Positions 33,280 through 41,063 of a stretch of DNA of 64,000 nt are shown piece by piece. The position numbers and the translations under genes were made by a program. The DNA is from Sphingomonas xinjiangensis (GTDB lineage Bacteria > Pseudomonadota > Alphaproteobacteria > Sphingomonadales > Sphingomonadaceae). The notes under the pieces were generated by a model, which was not told where the DNA came from, did no database searches, and saw nothing but the letters and a program-made list of their open reading frames with translations. Positions within the stretch are counted from its first letter, which is position 1, and every line of letters begins with the position of its first letter. The stretch spans positions 1 through 64,000 of the forward strand of contig NZ_JACIJF010000006.1 in assembly GCF_014199255.1 (NCBI RefSeq), read 5' to 3'.

Positions 33280-33306
33280 TTTCATCCGCCTTCACGGAAC
33301 CAGGGA

Positions 33307-33336
33307 AGCCCGGCGATTTCGCCGGGCTTTTTGTTT
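33307..33336 (+). terminator. Rho-independent terminator between small ORF and fic
   Basis: AGCCCGGCG (33307-33315) and CGCCGGGCT (33320-33328) form a perfect 9-bp stem with a 4-base loop, followed by TTTTTGTTT. Transcription from the small ORF should mostly stop here, so fic may be weakly expressed by read-through or have its own promoter. Confidence 0.9.
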
Positions 33337-33347
33337 GTGGGGCATCC

Positions 33348-34013
33348 ATGTCGTTCTTTGTCGATGAAGCACACGCTCTTTTCAATTTCATTTCGACTCG
33401 AAACCGAGCGCGGCAGTTCGACTTCCTCGAAATGTCGTACGTGGTGTCGCGGCACACCGCAGGCTTAGAGATCGACAGCGAATTCATCTCTACCCTGAAT
33501 GCTTATGCGACTCGATACATCTCAATGCAGCCGGGCCGGCACCGGCGGCATTACAACGTCACCGTCGGAGCGCACAATCCAAGCGACTGGAGCCTAGTAC
33601 CTGAAGAGATGGAGGCGTTTCTCGACGTGTTGCACACCAACTGGGCTCGATGGACACCGCCCGAAGCCGCCGCCTATGCGTTGTGGGGTGTCAATCACGT
33701 GCATCCATTCTGTGACGGCAACGGTCGCACGGCACGGGCACTATGCTACTACGTGCTATGCCAGAAGATTGGCCAGTGGCTGCCGGGTAGATTGACCGTG
33801 CTTGAGCAAATTCGGACGTCTCACAGGGAGCATCACTGCAACATTCTACAGCGAATGCATGAAGCCCGCGCTCGACCGGATATGACCACTGACATTACCG
33901 AGTTGGCAACTCTAATCGATTCGTTAGTCGTGACGCAGATTTCGACCTACCATATGGAGCAAGCTGCAGCGATCGCCGCAGCCAGCGGTATGTCGTCAGC
34001 GGCGCAGCCATGA
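33348..34013 (+). CDS. Fic family protein (AMPylase-type)
   Basis: 221 aa. The core Fic motif HPFCDGNGRTAR (near residue 120) matches HxFxDGNGRxxR, with catalytic His, the glycine-rich anion hole and the Arg that contacts the nucleotide gamma-phosphate. Fic proteins usually transfer AMP from ATP to a hydroxyl of a target protein; some act as toxins. GTGGGG ribosome site lies upstream of ATG 33348. No inhibitory [ST]xxxE[GN] helix is seen inside the protein, so inhibition must come from elsewhere, perhaps the small ORF before it. Lower GC than flanking genes, suggesting acquisition. Confidence 0.9.
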   Translation: MSFFVDEAHALFNFISTRNRARQFDFLEMSYVVSRHTAGLEIDSEFISTLNAYATRYISMQPGRHRRHYNVTVGAHNPSDWSLVPEEMEAFLDVLHTNWARWTPPEAAAYALWGVNHVHPFCDGNGRTARALCYYVLCQKIGQWLPGRLTVLEQIRTSHREHHCNILQRMHEARARPDMTTDITELATLIDSLVVTQISTYHMEQAAAIAAASGMSSAAQP

Positions 34014-34057
34014 CTATGATGACATACCCTGAACTAACATCAGTAGATCGTGGCCTC

Positions 34058-34324
34058 TCAATAATAATACCGGCAGCTTAGCACCTCCACTGTCTGTGCC
34101 TCGCCTGCCCCACGGGACCCGGTACACCAGCCGATGCTCACCGGTGATCCGGCGCGACCACCAGCCGGTCAGGTTCTGGCGCAGCGGTTCGGGCCTGCCG
34201 GTGCCGCGAAAGGATTGCAGCGGCATTCCTCGATCAGGTTGTTGATCCGCTCGAGAACCATGGCGTCCTCGTGCTGCCAAGCGAGATAGTCGGCCCAGGC
34301 TTCAGGGTCGAAGGAGACCTTCAC
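34058..34324 (-). pseudogene. YoeB-type toxin, broken by two frameshifts
   Basis: Starts with GTG at 34324 ([20 protein letters not shown]), overlapping the antitoxin stop by 3 bp (GTGA). It follows YoeB as far as ECRCNPF, then homology continues in a second frame ([20 protein letters not shown]) and returns to the first frame near the end ([15 protein letters not shown], stop at 34058). So one base appears lost near codon 39 and one gained near codon 70. YoeB cuts mRNA at the ribosome; active-site residues are present only if both shifts are undone. Could be decay or sequencing error. Confidence 0.75.
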
Positions 34325-34575
34325 GGACGGATGAGCGCGTGCTCCTCGCCTTCGCCCGCGTCGAACCGTGCAATGCCCTCCATCAGCCGCTTCGCATTCG
34401 CGGGCGACGACATCAGGTGCAGCGTCTCTTCCGTGCCCGCCCATTCCTCGGCGGAGATCATCACCACATTCTCGCCGCGCTGACGCGTGATCAGCACCGG
34501 GGCACGGTCGGCCACGGCCTTGTCCATCACCTTCTTCAGGTTCTCACGCGCTTCGGAATAGCTGACGGTCTGCAG
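34321..34575 (-). CDS. YefM/Phd family antitoxin
   Basis: 84 aa. Reads QTVSYSEARENLKKVMDKAV, VLITRQRGENVVMISAEEW, and SSPANAKRLMEGIARFDAGE, a close match to YefM. YefM binds YoeB and represses the shared operon. The canonical start MQTVSYSE is replaced by CTG (34575) in the right place, and an upstream TTG at 34605 is the other option, so the start codon is unusual or mutated. The toxin next door is frameshifted, so this may be an orphan antitoxin. Confidence 0.75.
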   Translation of the reverse strand: MQTVSYSEARENLKKVMDKAVADRAPVLITRQRGENVVMISAEEWAGTEETLHLMSSPANAKRLMEGIARFDAGEGEEHALIRP

Positions 34576-35024
34576 GGCAGAAAAGGTGGACAGAACTCTG
34601 TCCAACGTCAATGCGCCGCCACGCCCGCAGCTCTGAAGCAAACGTGCTCCCCCACGCAAACAATGCTTCCAAAGTAGGATTTCGCTTGCTCTATTTCGTC
34701 GTTGGGCAACGGAAGGGAACCGCAATGCTGTCGACCGCACGCAACCGGGCAGTTTCGAACAACCAACCTTTTGGTTGGATGTCGCACGTCGCAAAGCATG
34801 TCGAACCGGCGCCGCTTCCGCTCGATGCTCCCGGCAACGCCGGGTAAAACGCCCCCGCCACGAAGTCTGGAACAGTGCGTGAGGACCGCAACTTTCTCAA
34901 CTTCACCTTCTAAACTTCACACCTGGCGTAAGGCTCGACTGGGTAAAACGGCTTTCCGCTTGCGAAGCTTCCCAATCCGCGTCAGCTTCGCGCCGACAAA
35001 GTCTTGAAGTCAAAGGACGAACGC
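34576..35024. other. Intergenic stretch, nothing supportable
   Basis: Short frames occur on both strands but none has family character, a good ribosome site or sphingomonad-like codon use. Includes the 5' side of the S41 protease gene; no promoter or hairpin stands out. Confidence 0.4.
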
Positions 35025-36491
35025 GTGGTCAGGCATAGCCGTTTCGGGGCGCTTATTTCGGCATTGGCATTGCTGGCCAGCTGTGGCGGCGGGGGAAGCG
35101 GCGGCAACGTCGCGATCGGCGGCGGGAGCGGCGGTTCGGGCGGTACCGGCGGCATTGGCGGCGGAACCACGCCGACGCCAACCGCGGGCTGCACGCTGCG
35201 CGAGCGGCAGGACTGGGCGTTCGGGGTGCTCAAGGAATGGTACCTCTTCCCCGACACGCTGCCCGCCAGCCTGGATCCGTCACGCTATGCCAGCCTGGAA
35301 AGCTATGTCGACGCGCTTACCGCCACCGCGCGGGGGCAGAACAAGGACCGCTACTTCACCTATGTGACGTCGATCGCCGAAGAGAATGCCTATATCAGCA
35401 CCGGCTCCAGCGCCGGGTTCGGCTTTCGCCTGGGCTATGACACGGCCGGCGGGCGCGTGTTCGTCGCCGAAAGTTTCGAGGGCGCGCCGGCGCTCGCCGC
35501 CGGGATAGACCGCGGCACCGAAATCCTGGCGGTCGGCACCCAGGCGGGCAACCAGCAGCCGGTGACCACGCTGCTCGCCAATGGCGGACCGCAGGCGGTG
35601 GTCGACGCGCTGGGGCCCGACACCACCGGTACGTCGCGCGTGCTGCGGGTTCGCGATGGCGCGGGCGTCCGCGACGTCACGGTCGCCAAGACCGAGTTCA
35701 CGCTCGACCCGGTGTCGAACCGTTATGGCGTGAAGATCCTCGACAATGGCGGGCAGCGCGTCGGCTATGTCAATCTGCGCACCTTTATCGGCACCGCCGA
35801 TCCGGCGCTGCGCAGCGCCTTTGCGCAGTTCCGGGCGCAGGGCATCACCAATCTGATCGTCGACCTGCGCTACAATGGCGGCGGGCTGGTCTCGATCGCC
35901 GAACTGTTCGCCGATCTGCTGGGCGCCGACCGCACGACGAGCGACGTGTTCAGCTATACCAGCTTCCGGCCGGAAAAGGCGTCGTACAACGAGGTCGATT
36001 ATTTCGCGCCGCAGCCCGAATCGGTCGCGCCGATGCGTGTCGCCTTTATCGGCACCGGCGGCACCGCCTCGGCCAGCGAGTTGGTGATCAACGGCATGCT
36101 GCCCTATCTGCGCACCAACGAAGCGCTGATCGGCGGCAACACCTATGGCAAGCCGGTCGGCCAGGTCGCGATCGACAGGACGGCCTGCGACGATCGCATG
36201 CGGGTGATCGCCTTCGCCACCGAAAACCGCGACCATCAGGGCGCCTATTATGACGGGCTGGCCAGCAAGATGGACGTGACCTGCCGCGCCGCCGACGATC
36301 TCACGCGGCCGATGGGCGACCCGGGCGAGGAATCGACTCGCGTCGCGCTGGACTTCCTTGCCGGGCGCAGCTGCACGCCGATCACCGGCGCGGCAAGGCT
36401 GCGGTCGCTAAGCGCGCAGCAGAGCACGCCCGAGCCGCTGATGGGCGCGCGGCCGAGCGCGGCGCAGCGGGCGGTGCCGGGCGCGTTCTGA
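35025..36491 (+). CDS. S41 family peptidase lipoprotein (tail-specific protease type)
   Basis: 488 aa from the GTG at 35025 (AAAGGA ribosome site); a TTG at 35004 is the alternative. N-terminal lipobox-like ALALLASC, then a Gly/Ser-rich flexible tether (GGGGSGG and GGGSGGSGG) and Cys-containing CTLRERQDW. S41 family: PDZ-like region near residues 110-200, NLIVDLRYNGGG, the catalytic Ser in GTGGTASASELV and the general base Lys in GGNTYGKPVGQ. Cleaves proteins from the C-terminus in the periplasm; natural substrate unknown. A Gly-rich tether to a lipidated outer or inner membrane end is inferred. Confidence 0.88.
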   Translation: MVRHSRFGALISALALLASCGGGGSGGNVAIGGGSGGSGGTGGIGGGTTPTPTAGCTLRERQDWAFGVLKEWYLFPDTLPASLDPSRYASLESYVDALTATARGQNKDRYFTYVTSIAEENAYISTGSSAGFGFRLGYDTAGGRVFVAESFEGAPALAAGIDRGTEILAVGTQAGNQQPVTTLLANGGPQAVVDALGPDTTGTSRVLRVRDGAGVRDVTVAKTEFTLDPVSNRYGVKILDNGGQRVGYVNLRTFIGTADPALRSAFAQFRAQGITNLIVDLRYNGGGLVSIAELFADLLGADRTTSDVFSYTSFRPEKASYNEVDYFAPQPESVAPMRVAFIGTGGTASASELVINGMLPYLRTNEALIGGNTYGKPVGQVAIDRTACDDRMRVIAFATENRDHQGAYYDGLASKMDVTCRAADDLTRPMGDPGEESTRVALDFLAGRSCTPITGAARLRSLSAQQSTPEPLMGARPSAAQRAVPGAF

Positions 36492-36579
36492 GGCTTGCGC
36501 GCGACGAGCCGTTGCCACGCAGAGTCCGGCGCCGGGGTTTTTGTTGGATCGCTTCAACGCCTTGGGCTAGGCGCGGGCA

Positions 36580-37740
36580 ATGTCGGCAAGGATCAGTTGT
36601 GACGTCGCGATCGTGGGCGGCGGCCTTGCGGGTGGGTTGATCGCCCTGGCGCTGCGACGCCGGCGGCCCGACCTGGACGTGCGGGTGATCGAGGGATCGG
36701 CGCGGCTGGGGGGCAACCATCTCTGGTCGTTCTTCGCCACCGATATCGATCCTGCGCACCGCTGGCTGGTGGCGCCGCTGATCGGGCATGGCTGGGCACG
36801 CTACGACGTCGCTTTTCCCGAGCATGTGCGGACGCTGAAGGCACGCTATTACTCGATCGAGTCGAGCCATTTCGACCGGGTGCTGCGCCGCGAACTGCCG
36901 CGCGATGCGCTGTTGTTCGGCCGCAAGGTGGTGACGGCGACGCCCACCAGCGTGCAGCTGGCCGGCGGCGATCTGGTCGAGGCGCGCGGCGTGATCGATT
37001 GCCGCGGTGCCGGCGACCTGTCGGCGCTGGAACTGGGCTGGCAGAAGTTCCTGGGCCGCGAGCTGGCGCTGAGCGAGCCGCACGGCATCTCCCGGCCCAT
37101 GGTGATGGACGCCACCGTGCCGCAGATCGACGGCTACCGCTTCGTCTACACCCTGCCCTTCACCCCCACGCGGCTGTTCGTCGAGGATACCTATTACAGC
37201 GACACGCCCGAGATCGACACGGCGGCGCTGGGCGAGCGGATCGACCTCCACGCCGCGCGGCAGGATTGGCACGTCGAACAGGTGCTGCGCGAAGAAGCCG
37301 GCGCGCTGCCGGTGGTGATGGGTGGTAACTTCGACGCGTATTGGCGCAGCGGCGGCGAAGGCGTCGCGAAGGCGGGCGTACGCGCCGGGCTGTTCCACCC
37401 GCTCACCAGCTATTCGCTGCCCGACGCGGTGCGTACCGCCGCGCTGGTGGCCGAGGCAGGATCGATCGAAGGCGCGGCGCTGCACACGCTGCTCCACGGC
37501 CATGCCCGGCGGACCTGGCGCGCGCGCGGTTTCTACCGCATGCTCAGCCGGATGCTGTTCAAGGCTGCCGAGCCCGAAGCGCGGTACAAGGTGCTTGAAC
37601 GTTTCTATCGACTGGACGCGGAGCTCATCGCCCGCTTCTATGCCGGCCAGTCGAGCGCGTGGGACCGGGTGCGGGTGCTGAGCGGAAAACCGCCGGTGCC
37701 GATCGGCCGCGCAGTCCAAGCCTTGCGAGGAAGAACATGA
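36580..37740 (+). CDS. crtY: Lycopene cyclase CrtY
   Basis: 386 aa. Rossmann FAD/NAD motif VGGGLAGGLIALALRRRRPD at the N-terminus, then EGSARLGGNHLWSFF, FVYTLPFTPTRLFVEDTYYS with the central family block, and PLTSYSLPDAVR near the end. Cyclises both ends of lycopene to give beta-carotene. First gene of a compact operon: its stop overlaps the crtI start by 4 bp (ATGA). Confidence 0.93.
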   Translation: MSARISCDVAIVGGGLAGGLIALALRRRRPDLDVRVIEGSARLGGNHLWSFFATDIDPAHRWLVAPLIGHGWARYDVAFPEHVRTLKARYYSIESSHFDRVLRRELPRDALLFGRKVVTATPTSVQLAGGDLVEARGVIDCRGAGDLSALELGWQKFLGRELALSEPHGISRPMVMDATVPQIDGYRFVYTLPFTPTRLFVEDTYYSDTPEIDTAALGERIDLHAARQDWHVEQVLREEAGALPVVMGGNFDAYWRSGGEGVAKAGVRAGLFHPLTSYSLPDAVRTAALVAEAGSIEGAALHTLLHGHARRTWRARGFYRMLSRMLFKAAEPEARYKVLERFYRLDAELIARFYAGQSSAWDRVRVLSGKPPVPIGRAVQALRGRT

Positions 37741-39215
37741 AGCGGGTTGCAATCATCGGCGCTGGGTTCGGCGGGCTCGCGCTCGCCATCCGGCTGCAGT
37801 CGGCGGGCGTGGATACGGTCGTGCTGGAAGCCCGCGACAAGCCGGGCGGGCGAGCTTATTACTGGGAGCGCGACGGCTTCACCTTTGACGGCGGACCGAC
37901 GGTGATCACGGCCCCCGATGCGCTGGCCGAACTGTGGCGCCTGTCGGGACATGACATCGCGCAGGACGTTGAGCTGCTGCCGATCTCGCCCTTTTACCAG
38001 CTTTCCTGGCCCGACGGGACGAAGTTCGACTATTCGAACGACGATGCGCAGCTGGGGGCGGAGATCGCCCGGCTCAACCCCGATGATGTCGCGGGATACC
38101 GCAAGTTCCTGCGCTATTCGGAGGAAGTGTACCGCGAAGGCTATGTGAAGCTTGGCCATGTCGCGTTTCTCGACTTCAGCACGATGGTGAAGGCGGCGCC
38201 GGCATTGATGAAGGCACAGGCCTGGCGTTCGGTCTATTCGATGGTGTCGAGCTTCGTGAAGAACGAGAAGCTGCGCGAGGCGCTGTCGTTCCACACGCTG
38301 CTGGTGGGCGGGAATCCGATGGCGACCAGTGCGATCTATGCGCTGATCCACAAGCTGGAGCGCGACGGCGGGGTATGGTTCGCGCGTGGCGGTACCAACC
38401 AGCTGGTGGCAGGCATGGTCCGGCATTTCGAGCGGCTGGGGGGCGTGGTGCGGCTGAACGACCCGGTCGCCGCGATCGACACGCTGGGCGACCGGGTGAC
38501 GGGGGTGCGCACCGAAAGCGGATACGCGCTGGAGGTCGATGCCGTCGCGAGCAACGCCGAAGTGGTGCACAGCTATCGCCATCTGCTCAAGGACTCGCGC
38601 AGTGCCCAGCGCACCGCCGACAAGCTGGAGCGCAAGCGCTTTTCGCCCTCGCTGTTCGTGGTGCATTTCGGCGTGCGGGGCATCTGTCCGGACGTGCCGC
38701 ACCATTCGATCCTGTTCGGGCCGCGCTACAAGGGGCTGCTCGACGACATCTTCAAGCATGGCGTGCTGAGCGAGGACTTCTCGCTGTACCTGCACCACCC
38801 GACCGCGACCGATCCGAGCATGGCGCCGGAGGGGCACTCGACCTTCTACGCGCTGGCGCCGGTGCCGCATCTGGGCAAGTTCCCGGCGAACTGGGACGAA
38901 GTCGGGCCGGTGCTGGAGGAGCGCATCCTTTCCGAAATCGAGCGAAGGCTGATCCCGGGCTTGCGCGAGCGGATCGTCACCAAGTTTTCCTACATGCCCC
39001 CCGATTTCGCGGCTGACCTGCGCTCGCATCTGGGCTCCGGCTTCAGCTTGGAGCCGATCTTGACGCAGAGCGCCTGGTTCCGCGTCCACAACCGCGACGA
39101 GGCGATCTCCAACCTGTATTTCGTTGGTGCCGGTACACATCCAGGTGCCGGCATCCCCGGCGTGGTCGGCAGCGCAAAAGCCACTGCGGCACTGATGCTG
39201 GAAGGTAACCGATGA
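37737..39215 (+). CDS. crtI: Phytoene desaturase CrtI
   Basis: 492 aa. N-terminal dinucleotide-binding motif AIIGAGFGGLALAIRLQSAG, then GRAYYWERDGFTFDGGPTVI (family signature) and C-terminal GAGTHPGAGIPGVVGSAKAT. Converts phytoene to lycopene through four dehydrogenations. Overlaps crtY upstream and the LOG gene downstream by 4 bp each, so translation is coupled. Start ATG at 37737; the frame is open further upstream inside crtY but not used. Confidence 0.95.
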   Translation: MKRVAIIGAGFGGLALAIRLQSAGVDTVVLEARDKPGGRAYYWERDGFTFDGGPTVITAPDALAELWRLSGHDIAQDVELLPISPFYQLSWPDGTKFDYSNDDAQLGAEIARLNPDDVAGYRKFLRYSEEVYREGYVKLGHVAFLDFSTMVKAAPALMKAQAWRSVYSMVSSFVKNEKLREALSFHTLLVGGNPMATSAIYALIHKLERDGGVWFARGGTNQLVAGMVRHFERLGGVVRLNDPVAAIDTLGDRVTGVRTESGYALEVDAVASNAEVVHSYRHLLKDSRSAQRTADKLERKRFSPSLFVVHFGVRGICPDVPHHSILFGPRYKGLLDDIFKHGVLSEDFSLYLHHPTATDPSMAPEGHSTFYALAPVPHLGKFPANWDEVGPVLEERILSEIERRLIPGLRERIVTKFSYMPPDFAADLRSHLGSGFSLEPILTQSAWFRVHNRDEAISNLYFVGAGTHPGAGIPGVVGSAKATAALMLEGNR

Positions 39216-39793
39216 AGCGCGTTGCAGTTTATTGCGGATCCGCCACCCCAAGCGACCCGGTGTACATCGAAGCCGCGCGCACCGTGGGCCGCAGCCTGGC
39301 CGAACAGGGAATCGGCGTGGTCTATGGCGGTGGCAAGCTGGGGCTGATGGGCGCGGTGGCGGACAGTGCGCTGGAAGCCGGGGGCGAAGTGATCGGCGTG
39401 ATTCCCACCGCGCTGGTCAACGCGGAGGTGGCGCATCGCGGGCTGAGCGAGCTCCACGTCGTCGACACGATGCACGAGCGCAAGGCACGCTTCACCGAAC
39501 TGTCCGACGGCTTTCTGACGATTCCGGGCGGCACGGGCACGATGGACGAGCTGTGGGAGGCGATGAGCTGGGCGCAGCTGGGCTATCATGCCAAGCCGGT
39601 CGCGCTGCTCAACGTTGCCGGCTTCTATGACGGGTTGCTCGAATTCGTTGCCAAGATGGGGAGCGTCGGCTTCCTGCGGCCGCAGCACCAGGGGATCCTG
39701 CTTGCCGGCGACGATCTTGCCCCTCTGTTGGACAAGATGCGCGACTTCGAGCCGACGACGCCCATCATCCACATGAAGCGCGACGACCTGTGA
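39212..39793 (+). CDS. LOG family protein (cytokinin riboside 5'-monophosphate phosphoribohydrolase type)
   Basis: 193 aa. LOG/TIGR00730 motifs: VYGGGKLGLMGAVADSALEA, HVVDTMHERKARFTEL, and PGGTGTMDELWEAMSWAQLG with the PGGxGTxxE block. LOG proteins cleave nucleoside monophosphates, for example to release cytokinin bases, or act as general nucleotide phosphoribohydrolases. Sits between crtI and crtB with 4-bp overlaps on both sides, so it is part of the carotenoid operon. The reason for this pairing is not known to me. Confidence 0.93.
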   Translation: MKRVAVYCGSATPSDPVYIEAARTVGRSLAEQGIGVVYGGGKLGLMGAVADSALEAGGEVIGVIPTALVNAEVAHRGLSELHVVDTMHERKARFTELSDGFLTIPGGTGTMDELWEAMSWAQLGYHAKPVALLNVAGFYDGLLEFVAKMGSVGFLRPQHQGILLAGDDLAPLLDKMRDFEPTTPIIHMKRDDL

Positions 39794-40728
39794 CACCCGG
39801 CCGCGACGCGATCGTCGCCACGGCGGGAGAATCGATCGCGCGCGGCTCCAAGAGTTTCGCTGCCGCAAGCCGGCTGTTCGACCGCACAACTCGCGAGCGG
39901 GCATGGCTGCTTTATGCCTGGTGCCGCGCATGCGACGATCTGGCCGACGGGCAGGACCATGGCCATGGCATGGCGGTGGTCAGCGATCCCCAGGCACGAC
40001 TGGAGACGATCCGGCTGCGCACCCAAGCGGCGCTGGACGGGCACTGGGTCGGGGACCCAGCATTCGATGCCCTCCGCATCGTCGTTGCAGAGACTGGCAT
40101 GCCGCACCGCTTCGTCTGGGACCTGGTCTATGGCTTTGCGCTCGACGCCGACGATTGGCGGCCGCGCAGAGAGGGCGACCTGTACCGCTATTGCTACCAT
40201 GTCGCCGGGGCGGTCGGGTGCATGATGGCAGTGGTGATGGGCGTTGCGCCGGACGATGAGGCGGTGCTCGACCGCGCGTGCGACCTTGGCATGGCGTTTC
40301 AGCTCGCGAATATCGCCCGCGACATCGAAGAGGATGACCAAGTCGGGCGCTGTTACCTCCCCGTCGAATGGGTGGTCGAAATGGAAATTCCCCCCGGACA
40401 GCACATGAAGCCGCCCTTTCGCCCACGCCTGACAGTACTGGCCCAGCGTCTAGCGCACCGCGCAGAGGCGTTCGAGGCGAGTGCGCGGGGCGGCACCCCT
40501 GCCTTGTCGTTCCGCTCCGCCTGGGCGGTGCTGGCGGCGGCGGGGATCTATGGCGACATCGCACGCAAGGTTGCGGCGCGTGGCGACCATGCCTGGGATC
40601 ACCGGGTCACGACGTCGTCGCGGGAGAAGCTGGGATGGATCGTGCGGGCGTACGGGCAAGCACGCCGGCGGGAGCAGCTTTACAGTGCCGTGCCGCGGCC
40701 CAATGACCTATGGACGCGGCCGCGCTGA
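39790..40728 (+). CDS. crtB: Phytoene synthase CrtB
   Basis: 312 aa. Trans-isoprenyl diphosphate synthase fold, head-to-head type: first aspartate-rich motif RACDDLADG and second ANIARDIEED both present, binding Mg2+ and the diphosphates. Condenses two GGPP molecules to phytoene, the entry step of the pathway. Starts with a GTG at 39790 overlapping the LOG stop by 4 bp. crtE (GGPP synthase) and crtZ are not in this operon. Confidence 0.95.
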   Translation: MTPGRDAIVATAGESIARGSKSFAAASRLFDRTTRERAWLLYAWCRACDDLADGQDHGHGMAVVSDPQARLETIRLRTQAALDGHWVGDPAFDALRIVVAETGMPHRFVWDLVYGFALDADDWRPRREGDLYRYCYHVAGAVGCMMAVVMGVAPDDEAVLDRACDLGMAFQLANIARDIEEDDQVGRCYLPVEWVVEMEIPPGQHMKPPFRPRLTVLAQRLAHRAEAFEASARGGTPALSFRSAWAVLAAAGIYGDIARKVAARGDHAWDHRVTTSSREKLGWIVRAYGQARRREQLYSAVPRPNDLWTRPR

Positions 40729-40731
40729 GCG

Positions 40732-40968
40732 TCAGCCGCCCTTTTGCGCGGTGTTACGGTCGATCTTGGCCCATTGCGGACCGTCGCGGCGACAGGTTGC
40801 ACTGATCACCGGAAAGGAAAGATCGGCATTGCGATGAAGCGCGACTGGCATCGCGTCCTGGCACGCCGCGACCGAGGTATAGCGCACCGGCTCGACCCGC
40901 GCCTGCTGGCAGAGGCCGGCGTCGTCGCCACAACCCATGATCGCCAGGACGTAGAAGATCTGATCCAT
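40732..40968 (-). CDS. Small hypothetical protein, Cys-rich
   Basis: 78 aa convergent with crtB by 3 bp. Begins MDQIFYVLAIMGCGDDAGLC, not a clear signal peptide, with four or five Cys (MGCGDDAGLCQQ, ACQDAM, ATCRR). Small Cys-containing proteins of this pattern recur in sphingomonad genomes (recollection). Function unknown. Confidence 0.6.
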   Translation of the reverse strand: MDQIFYVLAIMGCGDDAGLCQQARVEPVRYTSVAACQDAMPVALHRNADLSFPVISATCRRDGPQWAKIDRNTAQKGG

Positions 40969-41063
40969 TTCGCTTTTCCTTCCGATGCTTACAACGAAGC
41001 CGGTGCCATGACGTTCCGACGAAACGTTGCAGGCAAGCGCCCGAACCCCCAGATTGACGGTTA

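Noticed and set aside
34600..34910. Short frames between the antitoxin and the S41 protease
   Set aside because: No motif, no ribosome site, no continuation; most likely shadows.
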